In this document: positions 1 to 5,713 of the stretch, piece by piece | Layout of the letters: every line of letters starts with the position of its first letter | Position numbering within the stretch: the first letter of the stretch is position 1 | DNA from: Acholeplasmataceae bacterium | GTDB lineage: Bacteria; Bacillota_I; Bacilli_A; Acholeplasmatales; Acholeplasmataceae | Direction: 5' to 3' | Length of the DNA: 5,962 nt | NCBI GenBank assembly: GCA_030656435.1 | Contig: JAUSOA010000274.1 | Coordinates: 1 to 5,962 of the forward strand | Translations under genes and position numbers: made by a program | The notes under the pieces: generated by a model | What the model was told of the DNA's origin: nothing | What the model saw: the letters and a program-made list of their open reading frames with translations, nothing else | Databases searched by the model: none

Positions 1-65
1 TGAACAACAGTACATTTTCCTGAGGCTGAACCGCCTGCAACCAATATCAATAAGGGTTTTTTCAT
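1..65 (-). CDS. udk: Uridine kinase, N-terminal fragment (runs off the left edge)
   Basis: Only the first 21 complete codons are present, reading MKKPLLILVAGGSASGKCTV and onward. The hydrophobic beta strand followed at once by a GGSASGK P-loop, within 17 residues of the start, is typical of the uridine kinase/phosphoribulokinase family. In that family uridine kinase phosphorylates uridine and cytidine in cytosolic pyrimidine salvage. An AAGGA ribosome site (77 to 73) lies 7 nt before the ATG and supports this start. The gene begins 17 nt after the stop of the acetyltransferase gene, so the two are probably co-transcribed. Oddity: the residue after the P-loop lysine is Cys (codon TGT), where Walker A motifs normally have Ser or Thr; a Thr follows it. 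The fragment is too short to exclude another P-loop kinase of the same superfamily. Confidence 0.62.
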   Translation of the reverse strand, partial: MKKPLLILVAGGSASGKCTVV

Positions 66-82
66 ATAATTTTCCTTACCAA

Positions 83-394
83 CTATATTTGACATTCAGG
101 TGCAAGTCTTGCTTGAACCTCTTCGTCAATGATATCATTAAATTCTTTATGCTTTTTAAACCAAACGACTGCGTATGGGCATGTAGCAACCATTTTATAT
201 TCCATAGCTTTTCCATGTTTATAAACTTCATGCATCAATAAGCTTGCAATGCCTTGTCCGCGAAGAGAGGGATCTACATAGGTGTGATCAACAACGACGA
301 CACCTTTTGAAATTTCTGGAAATGTCGCATTGACAATCACAGTACCTTCTTCGTTTTTTACATAAATTTTGTGGTCTTCATAAATAAAGTTCAT
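83..394 (-). CDS. Minimal GNAT-type N-acetyltransferase (YjdJ-like, Acetyltransf_CG family)
   Basis: A 103-residue protein, the usual size for this stripped-down GCN5-related acetyltransferase family. The acetyl-CoA binding motif is clear: a strand (residues 32-40), then V40-D-P and R45-G-Q-G-I-A50, the R/Q-x-x-G-x-A signature that binds the CoA pyrophosphate. Downstream is the family hallmark C72-P-Y-A75 with W78, where the Cys is conserved among relatives. The expected activity is acetyl transfer from acetyl-CoA to an amine in the cytosol, but the substrate is not known for the family and cannot be inferred here. The start is backed by an AGGAGGAG site (412 to 405) 10 nt upstream. It lies between the MmcQ/YjbR gene, 80 nt upstream, and the kinase, 17 nt downstream. 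A possible extended -10 element sits just ahead of the ribosome site. Family confidence is high; function is open. Confidence 0.85.
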   Translation of the reverse strand: MNFIYEDHKIYVKNEEGTVIVNATFPEISKGVVVVDHTYVDPSLRGQGIASLLMHEVYKHGKAMEYKMVATCPYAVVWFKKHKEFNDIIDEEVQARLAPECQI

Positions 395-416
395 AGTTTG
401 TCATCTCCTCCTATTT

Positions 417-425
417 AGTATATCA
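417..425 (-). promoter_or_regulatory. Extended -10 element for the acetyltransferase gene (candidate)
   Basis: The minus strand reads TGATATACT, a TG-n-TATACT extended -10 with no recognisable -35 hexamer at 16-19 bp. The predicted start, about 7 nt on, would fall at the edge of the AGGAGG ribosome site, giving a leader of only about 16 nt. That closeness makes it a candidate only; the gene may instead be read from the upstream mmcQ-like gene. Confidence 0.35.
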
Positions 426-474
426 AAAATGTAAAGAAAAATCATGGATTAACAAATCATAATGACTAAAAAAG

Positions 475-834
475 TTATCTTTTTTCCATTTCTTTTTGCT
501 TTGCTTTTGAAAAACTTTTCAAAATCAATTGATAGGATTGGTCTATGAGTTCCTTCAATAGATCATCTTCAATCAGGCCATTTAAATCAATCGAATTCCA
601 GTGTTCTTTATTTAGAAAATAGCCTGGTCTAATATCTTTATATTCCGATCTTAGAAACTGCCCATAGGTCGGGTCAAGTTTTAAACTCATAATATCTCTT
701 TTTTCTTTGTCTTGTCCAACCATTGCAACCATTTTTCCTTCGAGAAGATACCTGGTCGCTTGCCAATCCATTTGGAAATCTTTAACTATATTTTTTTTAT
801 TTATTAAATATTCATCAATCCATAAATATTTCAT
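475..834 (-). CDS. MmcQ/YjbR family protein
   Basis: A 119-residue cytosolic protein matching the MmcQ/YjbR family in length and layout. Key segments are the strand with K52-L-D-P55 and the hallmark PGYFLNKEHWNSI at residues 70-82, which carries the family's conserved Pro-Gly-Tyr and His-Trp. These are followed by a segment starting D83-L-N-G and C-terminal helices (about 89-108) with a Lys-rich tail. Family members have a compact CyaY-like double-wing fold and are often called DNA-binding, but no general biochemical role is established. The start is supported by AGGTGA (844 to 839), which matches the 3' half of the Shine-Dalgarno consensus and therefore sits close to the ATG. The gene is divergent from the metal ATPase and precedes the acetyltransferase with no convincing terminator between them. 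Whether it regulates the ATPase is untested; most relatives are not known regulators. Confidence 0.85.
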   Translation of the reverse strand: MKYLWIDEYLINKKNIVKDFQMDWQATRYLLEGKMVAMVGQDKEKRDIMSLKLDPTYGQFLRSEYKDIRPGYFLNKEHWNSIDLNGLIEDDLLKELIDQSYQLILKSFSKAKQKEMEKR

Positions 835-850
835 TTAATCACCTATTATT

Positions 851-859
851 AGTATACCA
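851..859 (-). promoter_or_regulatory. Extended -10 element for the MmcQ/YjbR gene
   Basis: The minus strand reads TGGTATACT, an extended -10 with no good -35 (about AGAAAT at 17 bp spacing). Transcription would start near 844, right at the AGGTGA ribosome site, so the leader would be about 10 nt. The layout is the same as ahead of the acetyltransferase gene. Confidence 0.42.
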
Positions 860-879
860 TATCTCTAAAAATTATTTCT

Positions 880-928
880 TTTATAAATAAGGTGCGTATT
901 TATAATAATATGAGCCTTTATTTATAAA
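880..928. repeat. Imperfect inverted repeat in the divergent promoter region (possible operator)
   Basis: TTTATAAATAAGG (880-892) is mirrored by CCTTTATTTATAAA (915-928): 13 paired bases with one extra A in the right arm, and a 22-nt centre. Each arm also contains the small palindrome TTTATAAA. The left arm lies just upstream of the -35 position of the minus-strand promoter, and the right arm covers the -35 position of the ATPase promoter. That geometry would suit a shared regulator or AT-rich polymerase-contact elements. The centre (900-914) begins TTATAAT, like the left half of a PerR box. The background is very AT-rich, which lowers the significance. Confidence 0.5.
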
Positions 929-942
929 TATATTCTAATTAA

Positions 943-951
943 TGATATAAT
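943..951 (+). promoter_or_regulatory. Extended -10 promoter of the P1B ATPase gene
   Basis: TGATATAAT is a perfect TG-n-TATAAT extended -10, and no TTGACA-like -35 is visible. Transcription should start near 958. This excludes the upstream in-frame ATG at 952 as a start and leaves a leader of about 30 nt before the ATG at 988. Confidence 0.65.
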
Positions 952-987
952 ATGATTGTATTTTTTATTGAGGATCAGGAGGTCAAT

Positions 988-2835
988 ATGTCTAAAAAAC
1001 AACTTATTATTGAAACTACATTTGTCACCATATCGATTATATTTATTATAATAGGCTCTATCTTAAGTTCAATAGAACCTGAATCAATTTTAATTCCTAT
1101 TTTATTTGGATTATCATTTGCTATCGGTGGATTTGCTAAAGCTAAGGAAGGAATCCTTGCAACTATAAAAAATAAGTCTTTAAATGTTGAAATATTAATG
1201 ATACTTGCTGCACTTGGTGCATTCATTGTAGGTGATTATTTTGAAGGAGCAATATTGATTTTAATCTTTTCAATTAGTGGTGTTCTCGAATCTTACGCAA
1301 CATCTCGTAGTGAGAAAGCTCTGACGAGTTTACTAAAATTAGCACCTCAAACAGCACTACTCTATCAAGATAATATTGAAACTGAAGTTCTTGTTTCAAA
1401 GTTAAAAATTAATGATCAAGTGATTGTAAAGGTGGGACAGCAAGTACCTGTTGATGGCAAAATAGTCAGTGGCTCTACATCATTAAATCAGGCTGCTATT
1501 ACTGGTGAATTTGTTCCTGTATCTAAAGATTTGGGAGATAATGTCTACGCAGGTTCAATCAATATAGAATCACAAATCATTGTTGAAACCACTAAAGACC
1601 CTAAAGACTCAGTAGTTCAAAAAATTGTTGATTTCGTAAAAGATGCTCAAAAGAACAAAACAAAATCGCAATCCTTCATAGATAAATTCGAAAAATATTA
1701 TGTATATGTTGTTATTCTAATGGCTGTTTTATTTATGGTTGTTCCTCCACTATTCAATTGGTGGACACCTGCTTATGCATTTAATCGAGGAGTTATTGTT
1801 TTAGTGGTTGGATCGCCGTGTGCACTCGTAGCATCTATTACACCTGCTATGCTTTCTTCATTATCCAATGGAGCAAGGCATCGTATCTTGATAAAGGGCG
1901 GAAATCCATTAGAAGCTTTGATTGGATTAAAGGCAGTAGTTCTTGATAAAACAGGAACAATTACTTCTGGAATACCTAGAGTGGTTAGAATTGAGATTAT
2001 TGAAGAACTTGACCGTGAAGAAACTTTATCTATTTTATATACACTCGAAAAGCAATCTGAGCATCCACTAGCAAAATCTATTACAACTTCTCTTGATAAG
2101 AAATATTTAAAAGAATCCATCAAGACAATTGAAGTGTCTGGTCGTGGTATGGAGGCTACTATTAATGGTAGTTTATGGCAAATCGGTAGATTTCATTCTG
2201 AAATACATAAGGATTTGCATGAAAAACTTGATCGATGCAACTCATTAGGCCACAGTAATGTTTTAATTATTAAAGATTCTATTGCTATTGGATTTGTTGC
2301 TTTAATGGATACGATTAGAGATCAAGCAAAAAATGTAATGCTTGACCTTAAAGAAATGGGTATTAAAACCGTTCTTTTAACAGGGGATAACAATTTTACA
2401 GCCAACGCTATTGCTAAGGAAGCTGGTATTGATTCCTTTGAATCCAATTGTTTTCCTGAGGACAAGGTAGCACGTGTAAAAGAATTACAAAAATCATTAG
2501 GGAAAGTCATGATGGTTGGAGATGGAATCAACGATGCACCAGCACTTGCAATAGCAGATATTAGTGTTGCGATGGGTTCAGCTACTGATGTCTCGCTAGA
2601 AACTTCAGATATTGTAATTATGAATGATAAACTAGAAAATATCACAAGAACCATAAAATTGGCGAAAAGAATGCGAAAAATTACCTTACAAAATATTATT
2701 TTTTCAACTTCTGTCATTCTATTTCTTTTAATTAGTAATGTTTTCGGAGTAATTGAACTCCCTACTGGTGTTATCGCACATGAAATGTCAACTATATTAG
2801 TCATATTAAATAGTCTTCGTCTTTTATTAAAGTAA
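988..2835 (+). CDS. Heavy-metal P1B-4-type ATPase (SPC motif; Co/Zn/Fe-efflux type)
   Basis: A 615-residue metal-exporting P-type ATPase. ATP phosphorylates an Asp to drive a transition metal out across the cytoplasmic membrane. About eight membrane segments are visible (near residues 7-27, 34-50, 67-83, 85-102, 237-256, 268-291, 570-588, 591-614). Motifs in order: actuator TGE 172-174; S276-P-C278 in the sixth helix; phosphorylation site D320-K-T-G-T; H359-P of the nucleotide domain with GRG at 386-388; TGDN 465-468; GDGINDAP 511-518; and H598-E-M-S-T602 in the last helix. SPC in place of CPC, together with the HE..ST motif, marks the P1B-4 group. In Bacillota that group includes PfeT/ZosA and FrvA, with reported roles in Fe(II), zinc or cobalt handling. 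There is no N-terminal metal-binding domain and no CxxC. The start at 988 has AGGAGG (977-982) 5 nt upstream; the in-frame ATG at 952 overlaps the promoter. The exact metal cannot be decided. Confidence 0.93.
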   Translation: MSKKQLIIETTFVTISIIFIIIGSILSSIEPESILIPILFGLSFAIGGFAKAKEGILATIKNKSLNVEILMILAALGAFIVGDYFEGAILILIFSISGVLESYATSRSEKALTSLLKLAPQTALLYQDNIETEVLVSKLKINDQVIVKVGQQVPVDGKIVSGSTSLNQAAITGEFVPVSKDLGDNVYAGSINIESQIIVETTKDPKDSVVQKIVDFVKDAQKNKTKSQSFIDKFEKYYVYVVILMAVLFMVVPPLFNWWTPAYAFNRGVIVLVVGSPCALVASITPAMLSSLSNGARHRILIKGGNPLEALIGLKAVVLDKTGTITSGIPRVVRIEIIEELDREETLSILYTLEKQSEHPLAKSITTSLDKKYLKESIKTIEVSGRGMEATINGSLWQIGRFHSEIHKDLHEKLDRCNSLGHSNVLIIKDSIAIGFVALMDTIRDQAKNVMLDLKEMGIKTVLLTGDNNFTANAIAKEAGIDSFESNCFPEDKVARVKELQKSLGKVMMVGDGINDAPALAIADISVAMGSATDVSLETSDIVIMNDKLENITRTIKLAKRMRKITLQNIIFSTSVILFLLISNVFGVIELPTGVIAHEMSTILVILNSLRLLLK

Positions 2836-2843
2836 ATTGTTTG

Positions 2844-2878
2844 GTACTTTAGTCTATTGTCTAAAGTACTTTTTTTTT
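2844..2878 (+). terminator. Intrinsic terminator after the P1B ATPase gene
   Basis: A perfect 9-bp stem, GTACTTTAG (2844-2852) with CTAAAGTAC (2861-2869), has an 8-nt loop and is followed directly by nine T (2870-2878). It begins 8 nt after the stop codon. There is no T-run on the other strand, so it acts in one direction and separates the ATPase from hppA. Confidence 0.92.
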
Positions 2879-2913
2879 GCTGAAAAATAAAGCAAACTAT
2901 TTGCAATTTGTAG

Positions 2914-2919
2914 TAAAAT
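2914..2919 (+). promoter_or_regulatory. Possible -10 element of hppA
   Basis: TAAAAT preceded by TAG is close to an extended -10 but lacks the TG, and no good -35 is found. The small palindrome GCAAA-CTA-TTTGC (2892-2904) lies in the would-be spacer and could bind a regulator. The leader to the ATG at 2999 would be about 73 nt. The call rests mainly on the need for a promoter between the terminator and hppA. Confidence 0.3.
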
Positions 2920-2983
2920 GAAAATAAGGGTATTCATGGGCTATCTTTCATCTTTTTTCTTTATATACCCAAATGAATTAGAT

Positions 2984-2989
2984 AAGGAG
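2984..2989 (+). promoter_or_regulatory. Ribosome binding site that sets the hppA start
   Basis: AAGGAG lies 9 nt before the ATG at 2999. The open frame extends back to an ATG at 2918 that overlaps the likely -10 and has no ribosome site. A third in-frame ATG at 2936 has only a weak AAGGG 5 nt upstream. The site at 2984 therefore favours MSFNEF as the true N-terminus. Confidence 0.82.
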
Positions 2990-2998
2990 AATCACATT

Positions 2999-5194
2999 AT
3001 GTCATTCAACGAGTTCTCAGTAACAACATTTTTTATTGGAATCGCCGTTGTTTCATCATTAATTGCTATTCTTTACGCCTATGTTCTGTACAGAAAAGTT
3101 AGTAGAATTCAAGTAAATCACAAGCGAATTGAAGAGATTTCATCCTACATTCATGAGGGTGCGATGGCATTCATGAAAAGACAGTATCGAATTATCATCT
3201 ATTTCGCGCTTGGTGTTGGAGCACTACTTGCTGCTACCGAGTTCATTCCTGCACTTAAAGGTGCTGAAGGAGTAGGTTGGAAAGCAGCAATTGCCTTCAT
3301 TGTAGGGGCTTCATTTTCAGGACTAGCTGGATGGATTGGAATGCATACTGCAACCAAAGCGAACTCTAGAACAACCTCAAAGGCAAATACTGAAGGTATG
3401 CCAGGAGCGCTTCGTGTTGCATTTTCTGGTGGTTCGGTATTAGGTTTAACAGTTGTTGGTCTAGGTTTATTTGGCTTAACTATACTATTCTTTATCTTTT
3501 ATTGGGTATATGGAGGAAACTCTGGTGTTCCTAAGGAACAATATCTTGCGCTTACGCACGCAGTCAATACTGTTGCAGGTTATGGACTTGGTGCTTCTCT
3601 AATCGCGTTATTTGGTCGTGTAGGCGGTGGAATATTCACCAAGGCTGCAGACGTAGGTGCAGACTTAGTTGGCAAGGTTGAAGCTGGCATTCCAGAAGAT
3701 GATCCAAGAAACCCTGCAGTTATCGCAGATAATGTTGGTGATAACGTTGGTGACGTTGCGGGTATGGGTAGCGACTTAACTGAGTCTTATGTTGGATCCA
3801 TTATATCTGCATTAACTCTTGGTATTTATGCATTTGTCGCATTTACTCCTGCGCAAGTCATCGATGGAACGGTGATCTTAAATGCTTCTGTCTTATCTGG
3901 TATTGTAGGAGCAGTCATTTATCCTTTATTAATCGCAGGTCTAGGCTCGATTGCAGCTGTGATTGCTGTATTCATTGTAAGAGCTAAAAATTGGCACAAT
4001 CCACAGCTTGCATTGAGTGTATCGACATATCTTGCAGCGCTTGTGATGTTGGTTGCGAGTTTAGTATTCAGTCATATTATGTTTGATGGTATCCGTGCTT
4101 GGGGAGTGTTTGGAGCAGTGGCTACTGGACTTGTTGTAGGTGTTGGTATTGGATTCATTGCTGAATACTATACATCATCAGATTATAAACACGTGAAAGA
4201 AATTGCACATCAATCACAAACTGGTCATGCGACTAACGTTATTGCAGGCTTTGGTGTTGGGATGCAATCTACTTTTTTAACAGTCATGATTCTTGTTGCT
4301 GGGATAGTCATCTCGTACTTATTTACAAGAGATATGTATGGTATTGCGTTAGCTGCTGTGGGTATGCTTTCTACTGCTGGTATTACTATATCAGTGGATG
4401 CATATGGCCCTATTGCAGATAATGCTGGAGGAATTGCTCAAATGAGCAAGCTCGATCATAAGGTTAGAGCAATTACTGATAAATTAGATTCAGTGGGTAA
4501 CACTACCGCTGCAATCGGTAAAGGATTTTGCATTGGCTCTGCGGCATTGACCTCAATTGGCTTATTCTTTGCATTCGAAAAATCTGCAGGATTATCCGAT
4601 GGTGCTGGAATTGATATATTACAACCAGGTGTTATGGTTGGTGTATTTATCGGTGCAATGCTACCCTTCTTATTCACTTCCTTAGTTATTAAATCTGTTG
4701 GAAAAGCAGCGAATAAGATGATTGAAGAAGTTAGAGAACAATTTAGAAATGATCCAGGTATTATGGAAGGAACTTCTCTTCCTAATTATGCTAAATGTGT
4801 CGATATTTCTACAAAAGCTGCACTTAGAGAAATGATTTTACCTGCGATGATTGCAGTATTTTCTCCAATTATTGCAGGGGTATTTTTAGGAGCTGAAGGC
4901 TTAGGTGGGCTGCTTGTTGGTGGATTAGTCTCAGCAATAATGCTTGCAGTCTTTATGGCGAACTCTGGTGGAGCATGGGACAATGCAAAGAAACATATTG
5001 AAGAAGGTAATCTTGGTGGTAAGGGCTCAGAGGCTCACAAGGCTGCAGTTACAGGAGACACTGTAGGGGATCCCTTTAAGGATACTGCTGGTCCATCGAT
5101 GGATATCTTAATTAAGTTAATGAGTATCGTATCATTAATTATTGTACCAATCCTTGCTCAAATTGATCCAATCTTAAAATTCTTATTCAAGTAA
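2999..5194 (+). CDS. hppA: K+-dependent membrane pyrophosphatase, predicted Na+-translocating
   Basis: A 731-residue multi-helix ion pump that couples hydrolysis of pyrophosphate to two phosphates with cation export. It recycles biosynthetic pyrophosphate into an ion gradient. The length equals that of the family (about 16 helices; Thermotoga enzyme 726 residues). The Mg-PPi site is complete: DVGADLVGKVE (218-228), D244-N-V-G-D-N-V-G-D252, D467 with ADNAGG, N655-SGGAWDNAKK, and D687, D691, K694, D695. GNTTAAIGKG has Ala504 and Gly507, where K+-independent enzymes carry Lys and Thr, so K+ stimulation is expected. The gate has D259-L-T-E262 and D702 with K706, the arrangement of the Na+-pumping Thermotoga enzyme; plant H+ pumps shift the Glu by a helix turn and have Asn in place of D702. 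A dual Na+/H+ pump is not excluded. It is a single-gene unit with its own terminator, and GC is visibly higher than in the ATPase gene. Confidence 0.97.
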   Translation: MSFNEFSVTTFFIGIAVVSSLIAILYAYVLYRKVSRIQVNHKRIEEISSYIHEGAMAFMKRQYRIIIYFALGVGALLAATEFIPALKGAEGVGWKAAIAFIVGASFSGLAGWIGMHTATKANSRTTSKANTEGMPGALRVAFSGGSVLGLTVVGLGLFGLTILFFIFYWVYGGNSGVPKEQYLALTHAVNTVAGYGLGASLIALFGRVGGGIFTKAADVGADLVGKVEAGIPEDDPRNPAVIADNVGDNVGDVAGMGSDLTESYVGSIISALTLGIYAFVAFTPAQVIDGTVILNASVLSGIVGAVIYPLLIAGLGSIAAVIAVFIVRAKNWHNPQLALSVSTYLAALVMLVASLVFSHIMFDGIRAWGVFGAVATGLVVGVGIGFIAEYYTSSDYKHVKEIAHQSQTGHATNVIAGFGVGMQSTFLTVMILVAGIVISYLFTRDMYGIALAAVGMLSTAGITISVDAYGPIADNAGGIAQMSKLDHKVRAITDKLDSVGNTTAAIGKGFCIGSAALTSIGLFFAFEKSAGLSDGAGIDILQPGVMVGVFIGAMLPFLFTSLVIKSVGKAANKMIEEVREQFRNDPGIMEGTSLPNYAKCVDISTKAALREMILPAMIAVFSPIIAGVFLGAEGLGGLLVGGLVSAIMLAVFMANSGGAWDNAKKHIEEGNLGGKGSEAHKAAVTGDTVGDPFKDTAGPSMDILIKLMSIVSLIIVPILAQIDPILKFLFK

Positions 5195-5200
5195 AAATAT

Positions 5201-5237
5201 AAAGGTTAACTCATATAAAAATGGGTTAACCTTTTTT
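5201..5237. terminator. Intrinsic terminator after hppA, possibly bidirectional
   Basis: AAAGGTTAAC (5201-5210) pairs with GTTAACCTTT (5225-5234). The stem extends through TCAT/ATGG to 14 pairs (one G-T), leaving a 6-nt ATAAAA loop. On the plus strand six T (5232-5237) follow. On the minus strand the stem is followed by a T-rich stretch (ATATTTTTAC), so it could also stop transcripts of the convergent zinc-ribbon gene, whose stop codon is 47 nt away. Confidence 0.9.
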
Positions 5238-5283
5238 ATTACCTAATGTTATTAACATGTTCAATCATTATCTCAAACAATAA

Positions 5284-5601
5284 TCAATTCATTTTTTCTT
5301 TGAGTTCATTGATACGACTACTTTCCTCTAAACTTGATATTCTTCCATCAATAGAAAAATAGATGACCGAGTTAATTATAGCAATGACTCCACTTAAGCT
5401 AATGTATAGATTCCATATCAAACCTGCTATCACTAAGACTAAACCAGCAAAAGCGTGAATTGTACCAATCAAAAAAATAAAACTCATTTTTTGCTTATGA
5501 TCCTTGAATTTATTCTTTAACTGATCATGGAGTATTTCTCCACAATTTTTACACACTAAAACATCATCTGTGTTATTTTTACCGCAACACATACATCTCA
5601 T
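5284..5601 (-). CDS. Small zinc-ribbon protein with two membrane helices, function unknown
   Basis: A 105-residue protein not assignable to a named family. The N-terminus has a four-Cys zinc-ribbon pattern, C3-x2-C6 and C17-x2-C20, with an extra C5. A Lys-rich linker (residues 29-38) leads to two hydrophobic helices at about 40-63 and 66-84. The C-terminus (86-105) is charged and helix-forming. With a positive linker before the first helix and a short hairpin, both ends are probably cytosolic, placing the ribbon at the inner membrane face. The start has GAGGGGG (5616 to 5610) 8 nt upstream and an extended -10 (TGATACAAT) farther up. It is convergent with hppA and lies downstream of the rRNA operon terminator. 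The stop is TGA; reading it as Trp would add only 14 codons after it. Similar short zinc-ribbon membrane proteins are widespread but mostly uncharacterised. The gene is real with good confidence; the role is unknown. Confidence 0.8.
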   Translation of the reverse strand: MRCMCCGKNNTDDVLVCKNCGEILHDQLKNKFKDHKQKMSFIFLIGTIHAFAGLVLVIAGLIWNLYISLSGVIAIINSVIYFSIDGRISSLEESSRINELKEKMN

Positions 5602-5634
5602 CTTTATTTCCCCCTCGAGTAGATATCTATCTCA

Positions 5635-5643
5635 ATTGTATCA
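5635..5643 (-). promoter_or_regulatory. Extended -10 promoter of the zinc-ribbon gene
   Basis: The minus strand reads TGATACAAT, an extended -10 with no clear -35. The start near 5628 gives a leader of about 27 nt. A 6-3-6 inverted repeat (5659-5673) covers the -35 position. Confidence 0.5.
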
Positions 5644-5658
5644 AATTAAATGAGTTTT

Positions 5659-5673
5659 TAGGAATTTTTCCTA
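5659..5673. repeat. Perfect inverted repeat TAGGAA-TTT-TTCCTA
   Basis: Six-base arms (5659-5664 and 5668-5673) around a 3-nt centre lie between the tRNA operon terminator and the promoter of the zinc-ribbon gene. No T-run follows directly on either strand, so it does not look like a second terminator. Its position over the -35 site fits an operator, but the arms are short and the region is AT-rich. Confidence 0.4.
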
Positions 5674-5681
5674 TAAAAAAC

Positions 5682-5701
5682 AAAAAAACGGCATATGCCG
5701 T
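5682..5701 (-). terminator. Intrinsic terminator of the rRNA/tRNA operon
   Basis: On the minus strand ACGGCATATGCCGT (5701 to 5688) is a perfect 14-base palindrome forming a GC-rich 5-bp stem with an ATAT loop. It is followed by seven T, a G, and six more T. It begins 12 nt after the tRNA CCA end and closes the operon before the zinc-ribbon gene. Confidence 0.9.
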
Positions 5702-5713
5702 CCGTGATTTAAG

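Noticed and set aside
437..460. Possible terminator after the MmcQ/YjbR gene (minus strand)
   Set aside because: The stem ATGATT/AATCCAT has only six AT-rich pairs with a bulge, and only five T follow. It is too weak to call, so read-through into the acetyltransferase gene remains likely.
952..987. Upstream in-frame ATG giving the metal ATPase 12 more residues
   Set aside because: The ATG at 952 directly follows the TGATATAAT -10 and would lie before the predicted transcript start. It has no ribosome site, whereas AGGAGG precedes the ATG at 988.
1773..2123. Minus-strand open frame inside the ATPase gene
   Set aside because: It is a shadow of a well-supported P-type ATPase; no ribosome site or recognisable protein motif is seen.
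2322..2906. 194-codon minus-strand open frame over the ATPase end and its terminator
   Set aside because: It overlaps the conserved GDGINDAP and membrane region in antisense, runs through the terminator hairpin, and shows no recognisable domain.
2928..2970. GGGTAT ... ATACCC hairpin in the hppA leader as a riboswitch or attenuator
   Set aside because: Only six pairs enclose a 31-nt loop, with no T-run and no recognisable aptamer elements.
5239..5286. Reading TGA as Trp would extend the zinc-ribbon protein by 14 codons after the TGA to a TAA
   Set aside because: The pyrophosphatase and ATPase use only TGG for Trp, and no gene has an internal TGA. The standard code with TGA as stop fits better.
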